Of a stretch of 64,000 nucleotides of DNA, positions 24,900-35,023 are shown in pieces. The notes under the pieces were generated by a model. That model did not search any database. It had not been told where the DNA came from and worked only from the letters and a program-made list of their open reading frames with translations. This stretch comes from Paralichthys olivaceus. Its lineage: Eukaryota; Chordata; Actinopteri; Pleuronectiformes; Paralichthyidae. The stretch is from the NCBI RefSeq assembly GCF_024713975.1, contig NC_091105.1:24139439-24203438 (forward strand). Reading direction: 5' to 3'. Within the stretch, counting starts at the first letter, position 1; the number at the start of each line of letters is the position of its first letter. A program made the position numbers and the translations under genes.

Positions 24900-25255
24900 C
24901 AGAATAATTTGGACTGAACTTTGTTTCTCCGCGGCAGCTAACAGAAACACGGTGCGCTAACAGGCTAACCGGCGAATCGCTGCTCAGGCGAAGTAAACGG
25001 CGCAAAATTCGAAAATTCACAGTGTTTAGCGATAAAGTAGAGAAGCCGCAGAGGTTATCGATAAAAGCTCGGTTACGTCACATCATATTATTCAGAGTTC
25101 TACAGTAACCCACAACTTTGAGAGATAGTGTGTGCACAATTCTCTTCAAACTGCAGTTTCGGGAGTTTTTTTTGTGTTGATGACGGTTATTGTGTCGCCA
25201 AAAGTTGACGTAAGAGGTAAACAGAGTTGGGGATTGTGGGAAACGTAGTTCAAAA
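24900..25255 (-). promoter_or_regulatory. tbc1d31: tbc1d31 promoter region
   Basis: CpG-richer DNA directly upstream of the tbc1d31 start codon. It holds a CRE-like TTACGTCA at 25073-25080 and, at 25231-25251, the reverse complement of a ZNF143/Staf site (minus-strand ACTACGTTTCCCACAATCC against the known ACTACAATTCCCANAATGC type). The actual start site is not determined. Confidence 0.5.
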
Positions 25256-25389
25256 AGCTCACGGAGTCTTTTATTGTAAATAGAATTCTTAGCGTAGCCA
25301 GAAGTTCCACTTCAATGTTTTGGTTTTAGTATAACATTATTCTTATGATTTTATCATTACATCTAATTACATAATAATTACATAACATT

Positions 25390-25985
25390 GTTGATGGCTA
25401 TGATTTCAGAATCAGAATCAGGAGTATTAATCCCTGTAGGGAAATTCAAATGGTACAGAGCCCCTGAGAAAGAGGTGAAGCAGCAAAAGCAGGTATAAAC
25501 AGCAATATAAAATATAAAAATCAAGTAAGGCTAAAAGAAATAAAAGATAGACATATGTAGAAATTAAGACCGGGTATGTATAGATTTACATTTGTGCATG
25601 AGTAAAGTAAGTTAAAGTTAAAGTTAAAGTATACACAGTATACATTATTAATCTTTATACTTTACAGGTTGTCATTGTACAATTTGACAGTCACGGGCAG
25701 GAATGATTTCCTGTGGCATTCTGTCAAGCAGCGTGTGTGGATGAGTCTGTCACTGAACGAGCTGCAGAGGCTAATCAAGATATTATGGAGAGGGTGTGGC
25801 GGAAAGTCCAATATTGTCCTTACTTTAGACAAAGTTCTCCAACAAGACAACAGCAAACATGATGGCACTGGACACAACAGACTCATAGAACATCCGCAGC
25901 ATCGTCCTGTCTATGTTGAAGGACCTGAGCCGTCTCAGAAAACAGAGACGGCTCTGGCCTCTTTTGTAAATCGTGTCCACATTTA
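25390..25985 (-). mobile_element. Fragment of a non-LTR retrotransposon (3' end of reverse transcriptase ORF)
   Basis: On the minus strand the conceptual reading gives pieces typical of the C-terminal part of a fish LINE ORF: VDTIYKRGQSRLCFLRRLRSF, then MLRMFYESVVSSAIMFAVV and, after deletions, a degraded RSFLPV-type end (here EIIPARDCQ). Stops and gaps break it. An (AAGTTA)n stretch lies near 25608-25630. Clade not assigned. Confidence 0.6.
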
Positions 25986-26779
25986 ATAGAACAATGGCAG
26001 CTGTCCCCCAAATATACGAGTTGGTCAGTCAGATCAGATTTTTAAAATCATAATTGCCATTAAGAATCTTTCAGAAGCTAAATCAAGTTAAAGTTGTGTG
26101 AGTTCATGTGATCTGCAGCAGCACACAACACATTCTATCATTTGATGTTAAAAAGATGTGCTGTGTATTCTTTGCTGCTCATGGAACTCCAGCAGAGTGG
26201 TGACTCCTCTTCAACATGAACATTGTAGATGTTGTAATGTGCAGAGCACGTAATTTTTTTATACGTTTTTCATTTTTAAAAAATCAAATCGTTCATCCCT
26301 AGCTGTTTTCTTTCAAAGTACAAACAATACTAGCAATCAAACTTTGATTTAATTTGGAATGACTCCAAAACAAAAAATGAGGCCCTCTTCCATCCTTTTT
26401 GCAAAGGACAAGCCTTGAGGCCATTTACCAAACAAACCTCAGAAAAAAGAATTCACCATAACTAAAAGCAGTCACAGTCATGTCCTTTACCTATTTTTTT
26501 AAAAAGCCTGCTGTGTGTGGAGTCCATATACAGCATTAAAGTATTGAGCTTATATGTCTCTGCCTGCATCGTGCAAAATTAAATGAAATGTTCACCACAA
26601 GGTGTCAGGGTGCAGACAACAATAAAGAAACACAGAACAGTTATTTTTGACCTACTGTATATTAACACACATGATGATTTAGGCTGTGTTATAAAAATGT
26701 ATATAGATGTATATTGTCATTTCAAAATTCCCCTCATTTTATCTGTTCAAGTGGATAAAAACAGAAAAGCAGGTCCCGC

Positions 26780-27077
26780 CTCTTCCTGTCTGCGCCACCT
26801 GTGTGAAGCTTTAAACCAATGAGCTCGGACACGTTGTTTCTGCTTCGACCTGTGCGGTTTCTGCTCAGTGATGCGCTCAGAACGAACCAGCATCCGTGTG
26901 ACTCGACTATAGTTTGTTGCGTAAGGACACGAATGATTTGATTCGCTGTTTGAATTGAGACGTTAAATATGACCCGCCTCTTGTGGGCCCTGGTCCCAGG
27001 CGAACTCACCTGCTCCAACTAGAAAGTCCAGTTTCTCCAGCGAGTCTCAGAGAACAGCAGCGAGTGGTGGAGGCAGC
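26780..27077 (+). promoter_or_regulatory. grhl2: grhl2 promoter and 5' UTR region
   Basis: DNA directly before the grhl2 ATG, moderately CpG-rich. It contains a CCAAT box at 26816-26820 and two CACCTG E-boxes at 26796-26801 and 27007-27012. CACCTG is the ZEB/SNAI type of E-box; ZEB1 is known to repress mammalian GRHL2 through its promoter. The start site is probably between the two E-boxes but was not determined. Confidence 0.5.
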
Positions 27078-30000
27078 ATGGACAGGTAAGACACAAACAC
27101 TCATTTAACAGTTGCTCTGTGAGAGATGAAATGCCCTAAATGCATTACACAAACAAACTTTACTGGATTAATATAATGGTGTTGCTACAGGTAGTAAATA
27201 TTTCACTCTGAATATTAAAAACTGTGCCTTTCTGGGACTGAGCTCTTGTGTCTTTACTGCCAACTAATATCTTTTTAATCACTCATTTACTTATTGATCT
27301 TTTTATTTTGATCATGAAACAGTAGTTTGTCACTTTCAGCACAGACTCAGCACACGGTTCTGTTATTTAGATGTGGTAAATACAAGCAGTTGAAATTAAC
27401 ACACTTCACACGCAGCAGACGATTAGATGGAGGTTTGGTGAGAAACAGCCTGGGGCAGACTTGGTGGCTTGGCAGATGAGGCCTGGGTTAATGACAGGCT
27501 GTCTTTGTAGTGACAACATGTCTTATTGTCTCTTCCCATTGTTTTGCTGTATTCTCAGTAAACGGCTGGTGGTGGTACCAAACGAAGCGGCGACCCCCTC
27601 GGGCAGGGTGTTTAGCAGTGATGATGAGGTGTGGAGGGGCTACCTGGAGAACCCTCTGACTGCCGCCACTAAGGCCATGATGAGCATCAATGGGGACGAG
27701 GACAGCGCAGCAGCTCTGGGACTGCTCTATGACTACTACAAGGTGAGAAAAGTGTTAGATTACATACAATAAATCCAACACAGTGCATACTGATTTGTTA
27801 CTGATTTTATTTTTTGTATCTGCTATAACCTTGTCAGGTTCCTAGAGAAAGGAAACTCGCAGCCAGTTGTGTAAAACCCACAGACCCCTCTGCTCTTGGG
27901 CCCAATAGCTGTGGTAACTTGGAAATACTAGATCAGCATCTTCAGGCTCTTAGATGCATGCCTGTCAACCTCTCTCTAAACAACAGCACCACCATACAAC
28001 ACCAGGGCTCCAAGTACGGAGCTACTGGCCTTACAGGAGGCACCAGAGGAGGAGATGGTAAAAGTGAAGGTGGGGTATCTTTTGCTCTGGTCAAGACAGA
28101 GGGACAGAAGCCCATGAGAGTGTCCTCCTATCCAGCAGAAACTGGAGAGCATAGAGAGATGGTTTACAAACAGAGCTGCTATGATTTGTCCTTGTCTGGA
28201 TACTTGAAAGATGAAAGGAGAAGCACACCAGACAGCACATATGAGGAAGCTGTGGAAGAAGAGGTGAGTGGAGGTGGAGTATGTCTTGCCTTACATTAAT
28301 TGTTCTTTTAGCTTGATGTCAATCAATCAATCAATCAATGAAATGTATTTATATAGCAGGGTATCACAACAAACAGTTGTCTCAGGTTACTTCACAAAAG
28401 TCTGAGATCTTAAAGACAAAATCCAACTTGTTCCACACCAAGCAAGCATGAGTGATGTGTCATCGTTTCCATTGCATATCGTCTTCTTTCACAGATGTAC
28501 CAGAAAAATCCCTCGTCAGGACCTGATGAATCCCACTGGATTCAACCTGGGTGAGTTATAATTCCAATACAAACAAAATCTTAAAACATGTAGAAACTGG
28601 AAGTCAAAAATATTAGCACTTTGTATGACAGTATAGAGAATACTCTGATACAGACGTATTGAAAGATAAGAAAGAAAGGTAATGCTCTCTAATCACTGTT
28701 TTTGTCAAGTGCCATGAAAAGACAAAAACTAACAATGCATTAAATACACCTTCCGCTGCCTTCCTCTATGCCTTACACTGGAGCTCTAGGTAGAGCGCTG
28801 AGTATTTTGCACACTCATGCATAGACCCCTGTGAGACTTGGTGTTAATAATCTTACCTGAGTGATCCGATGGTCAGTTCAGGTCTCAAAGCACCCAAATG
28901 AGATCCGATCACTCTGATGCCATTCAAACGTGGTCTAGGACACATATGTCCACTTTTTTTTCTGTGTGAACACAAATTGCCTCTTGGGCCACATATGGAC
29001 AGTCCAGTCAGCTGGTGTCCTCTGACCCACTACAGGTTCATCTGCTGGTTGTCGCAAACATCTGCTGGTGGTTGGCAACTTATCATCACACTAGTGTGGA
29101 AGACCTTTAAATGTCAAAGGGATATTCACCATCTTGTCCTATGCTATAAAACAATGAATCCAACATATTTTACTTTTCTCAGTGCCCATACATTATCAGT
29201 ATCTACACTGACTGCCACATGATGATTTCTATTTTTTCTTGCGCGGACTTGCACTGGTCTTTGTGAACACAAATGACATATCTGACATAACCTCCTCCTG
29301 TTCCACACAGACATCATGAAAGCATTTTCACGTCATCCATAATAGTTTGGAACGACAGCCTCAACAGCCAATCATGGAGAAAACCACAACACATAGTCAA
29401 CAAATATCACTCGCACCCCCCCTCCCATCAGTAGGATCACTATACAACAAAATGCACATTTACAAGGGCACCATAAATAATCTATGACCCCTCTCATTGT
29501 ACTCACCACCTGTTCCAACTGTTGCCCTCTAAGAGGTGATACAGATCTTTGTTTACCAAATCATCCTGCTTTAAAAACAGTTATTCCCTGAAAGCTGCAA
29601 GGACCCTGAATTCCCTGCAACAATCATGAACATGCACTGTCACCTCTGTCCATGTAGATTTCTAGTTATTTTTTCAGGCCTCCAAGCCGGCTACAGCCGC
29701 TGGCCAGATGCATTATATTTTGGGATTGCCCATCCGTACGTACGTCTGCACAGCTCTTGAGAGAATCAAAGGTCAAGGTTACGGCAGCGTCACGTCCCTT
29801 TCATTTTATTTTCATCTGGCACAAAAAAAGGCTCCATTGAGGAAACACGTGTCAATCGGACTCAAACATTAACTGATTTGATTTTAGCGGTCAAAAGTAA
29901 AGGTCACAGTGACCTTATTTTATCTGTGGAGATGTTCCAGATGTGCATCTTAATGATGGCTTGTCAGATGGTTCCACATGTTTGTGTTCTTACAGTGACA

Positions 30001-33000
30001 GTTTCCAGTACAATCTGGAGGCCAACATGTCGCTGCGACAGGGAGAGGGACCCATGGCTTACCTCAACCGGGGCCAGTTCTATGCTCTGACCCTGTCTGA
30101 GGCCACCTTCAGTTCAACCCAACGTCAGCACAGAGGCAAAGTGCGGGTGAGTCGACCGTCACCTTCACAGGGGCCTGATGGGAGCCTACGCAGTAGTGAG
30201 CAAGGCACCATGGGAGGCTCTGAGCTGCAGTGGGACAGTACTGTACAGGTGAGGGGGGGATACAGTGTAGAGGTATATTAGTGTTAGCTTTATGTTGGTT
30301 AGCATGAAACCATGTCATGCTTAGAAATGTCATATAGAAATGTAATATGTAATATGGTCTTTGGCCTGATGATCCCGTGTCCTGCACCTCAGAGTGTCGT
30401 CATGGTTGTCTTTGGGGAAGACAAGTGCAGAGACGAGCAGCTGAAGAATTGGAAATACTGGCACTCCCGTCAGCACACTGCCAAACAGAGGGTCCTGGAC
30501 ATTGGTAAGATGATGCTGTTATACTTATCACTGACTCACAGCTCAGTGAAGAGGGATTCAGTAGGTCTGCATTTGCATAGATATTAACTGGAGAAATAGG
30601 CTGGGGCCTGGAGGAAGGCCATGTCCTCTCAGCAAGAGACAGGCCTCAACCTGTGGTTTCAAACTCTAAGGAATGAACCACAGACTTCACATTGGTGACT
30701 TTGTCTGTGGCAAATTCATGCCAACATGAACAGAGGTTGAGAGGAAATTATGGGAATCTATATCTAGCGTTAGATTTATTATTTTATTATTTTCCGTGAG
30801 AAGATGCCAGATTATTATCTGTTTTTATAGATGAGTTGTTTTAGGTTTTAAGCAATTTGGACTACACTAGCCAACTGTATCCAAAGTAGCCTGTATAAAT
30901 ATATATAGAAAAATGCATATGTGTGTGCTACTATAGTTGTATTTAGTACTGTATAATGGAAAAACTTTCACCGTCAGTAAAATGTAAAAATCGATAAAAC
31001 AGTATTACAATCATATTTATTCCCAGCAGAATCAAAATGATTATTTTTGATAAGTGAAGTACATTTAATTCAATATTTGTATACTTTTAGTTAGGTGTGA
31101 TTTTGAATTCAGTATTTTTACATTGTTTTTATCATTGCTTGTGTCCTGACATGTCATAATAAGGGTCGACACCAAACTTCCCTGAACCCAAAAGTGTGTC
31201 CTCTGATCTTTACTTCTCGTGCAGCCGACTACAAGGAGAGTTTCAGTACAATTGGGAATGTGGAGGAAATTGCCTACAATGCTGTCTCTTTCACATGGGA
31301 CGTCAGTGAAGAAGCCAAGGTAAATAAAAAGCAAAAGAAGAATGGTGAGATTGTACTGGGATTAAAAAGCAATTTTTCAATCTTCACTGGATAACCCACA
31401 AAGATTTTTAACTTTTTAAAATGTATAAAACAAAAACAAAAATATATTATTTATTTAACTCTTGCTTATTTGTTTTGGTGCTCCAAATTATGGTCGGGTG
31501 CATCCTAATCTATGAAGTCCAAGGATCTGTCTGTAGAAATCTGCAATAGAATAGTGGCAAGTTATTGGGTATGAAATAATTATTTCTAAGGAAGTTATAG
31601 GTCTTTGTAACAACTGTACAACTGATGGTCATGATGATACGTCTGTTATTGTCAGTAGGTATGCAGGCTCACGTGTCTCTACTATCACTTCCCTCCTCTC
31701 TCTGTGCCACCAAGACAATTCGGTTTCCATTATTATTAAATCAGACTCCAATTAGTTGACGTATTCATTTTTTTTTTTTTTTCAATCATTTGTTGTGGCA
31801 TGGCTTTGCTGTCGCCAGGCAACAATAATCACCCTCGTTTTAATTTAGTGTGAGATGTATTGATAGTGGAGATGAGCCGCTTCCTCTCTGTTTTGTGTTT
31901 GTTTGTGCCTGGTTAAGCGGACAGCATAAAACAGCCTATTTACTATGCCCTCATGAACCTGTAAACACACACACATACACGCACACACACACAAACATTT
32001 GCAGCAATGCTTTTACTACTTTTACCAGATTTCGAAATGGCTTGGGTCTGTGGAGGTGTGGATTTGTGGAGGTGTGTAGGAGGCTTGTTTGTGCTCCAGG
32101 CCTTCCCAGCGATCAGCCCTCTCCTCTGCAGGTTCAAACACGATGCTGTTAATGCTTGCGTAGTGGGAAAATCACTGTTGATCTACGGCTTCTCTACCGT
32201 TATCTGTCTTCACCGACCTGTTGCTCAGGCTGTTGATCCTGTTTAACTGGAAAATGAATGTTGGTTTACATGATCAGATTTAAAAAAAAAAAAAAAAACA
32301 AAAAAAAAAAAAACCCATGTCATTGCTCAATGGGAATTTTCTCCATTATGAAACTGATTGTGTTGTTTGAAGCAGTGGTTCTCAAATGGAGGTGATTTCG
32401 TGATTCATCCAATTTAAATTTTCATTATATATTGATGTTTAGCGTTATGGTTAAAATATTTAATATAAGAAATTTACCCCTTGTTGTTCTTTGGGCTATG
32501 TCAATTTATTCCAAGGGTGGTTTTCCCTGGGAAACAGAAAAGATCTAAACACTTTACAGTTTGAAGTGTCACTGCACATTTTATGAGTCAGGTCAAGATT
32601 CACAACAGATCTGAGCCTGACAGGTTATACAATTATACATCAGCTGATAAGAGGCAAATGATTGGTTTTAAATGTTAGAAAAAAGAGTGATACCTTTTCA
32701 ATATCAACTATAATACACCAGTTATTGATTTACCTGATTTCAGATAAGAATAAATGACTGACATCACTTTTTAACTCTTTACTTGTGACCCATCAACTAG
32801 TGAGGTCATTTAAGCTAAAGTTAAAAGGTCAAGGTTTCAGATAAGACAGACACAAGTGTAATTCAGTAATATTTTGTCTCTCACCATCACTGTCAACTTT
32901 GAGCAACCTGTGTAAATCAATGTATTGATTTTTTTTTTGTTACATGTACCCAGACAGATATTCTCATGTATGTTCATGTTCCATTATGTTTAATTGTTTA

Positions 33001-34925
33001 TTCAATTCAATTGAATTGTATTTGTATAGTGCCAAATCATAATATACATTATCTCAAGGCACTTTACATCGAAGGTCAAGACCTTAAAATCGTATTAATA
33101 TAGAGAAACCAAACAGTTCCCACAATGAGCAGCACTTTGGAGACTGTGGAGAGGAAAAACTCCCTCATTAACAGAGAGAAACCTCTAGAACCAGACTCAA
33201 TGTGGGCGGTCATCTGCCTCGACCGGTTGGGATGAGCAAAGAATAAGTGGGAGGAGAGGAGAGATAGGTGGAAAAGAGGGGAGAGAGTGATAGTGGGTGG
33301 GGGGAGAGAGGCGAGAGAGACCGGGAACACTTGAGCACCATCAGGTATCAGATCTGACTAGTTAAAATGTAAACAATAACAGTGTAAAGACTATTAATTA
33401 TTATTGATAACAGGCACAATTCATGTCATAATTAATTACTTAAATATTGCAATTAATAATAGTAATAATGGTAAAAGTCGTTGTCCTGCAGTTCCGGAGT
33501 CAGAGATATCTGAAATGAGAAAGAAAAAGAGAGAGAGGGACTATGGGAGTACAAAGTGACATAGTTATTGACATGTATTAAAATAAATAAATGACTGTGG
33601 GGGGGCAGAGAGACAGAGAGAAGTGGAGAGGTGCTCAGTGGATGATGGGAGTTCCCCCAGCAGTCTAGACCTATAGCAGCATAACTAAGGGATGGTTCAG
33701 GACTCACCTGATCCAGAACTAACTATAGGCTTTATCAAAAAGGATTTATCTCCTTTTTGATCCTTTTATTTCAACATTGATAAACCTCTCACTTTATGTT
33801 TCTCAGGAGTGTTTTGTATATTGCTACTCTGTTGCTTTGTTCTCATATTTTGTGCTCATATTTGTGCAACATATTGCACTTCTGTCCATCCCCCACTCTG
33901 AAGTTTCTGTTATTTTCCCCCATTGTTAACCTATGAGATAAACTGTGATTTGTGAATATGGCCTATGCAAACATTTGATGTGATATATGTTCATTACTAT
34001 AAGCTGCATATCAACTGTGTAGTTTACAAGGAGCAATGCATAAAATCATGCAGATATGAGAGATGCAGCGATTTCCATCACTAATGTATGACCACTGTTT
34101 GATAAACATCTCTTCCACTGCTTGTGTCAACATTTGGGCCCTCTGTCTTCTGTTTGTTTCTCAGGTCTTTATCTCTGTGAACTGTCTGAGCACAGACTTC
34201 TCCTTGCAGAAGGGTGTGAAAGGGATGCCCCTGATCATCCAGATCGACACCTACAGCTATAACAGCTGCAGCAGCAGACCCATCCACAGGGCCTTCTCCC
34301 AGATCAAGGTTTTCTGTGACAAGGTTAGGAAGGCTGTTGGCACAGTCCACTGCCTCGTCTGGTCAATGATGAGAGAATAATTCTTAACTTTTACTCTTTG
34401 TAAGCATTCTGCACTTTATGTCATGGTAATCTGCTGTTGCTTTGCAGGGTGCTGAGAGGAAGCTTCGTGATGAGGAGAAGAAACATCTCAGAAAGAGGGT
34501 GAAAGGTAGATAAAATGTTTTTCCTTCCCCTTTTTTAATTTGCCAGATAACAAAATGATGATATTAATTTCCATTATGTTCATCAGTGATAAGTCATCCA
34601 GCTTGATTTGAATTCTGCTGAAATGAGGTTGTAAAGCATTTTCTGGGAAATCATGAAATTGAATGAAATAGAGAGGACAGTCTGTGTAACCTGATGGTGC
34701 CTGTACTTGGACTGGTTGCCTGGCAACAATTGCTGAATCCACACTCTCTGGGCATTAGGGAAAAATGGCAGCTCGGGGCCAACCGCTAACATTAAAATGC
34801 CTGACTGCACGCTGTTCAAAGCCATGACTGACCTGGACTCCCAGCCTGTCCTCTTCATTCCTGACGTCCACTTTGGAAACCTGCAGAGAGCAGGGCAGGT
34901 GAAGTAACCCTTTAAGTGTCGCACT

Positions 34926-35023
<98 letters not shown>

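Noticed and set aside
34583..35020. Long minus-strand frames of repeated Cys-Val
   Set aside because: They are only the translation of the AC microsatellite; the same holds at 19571-19659 and 61503-61596.
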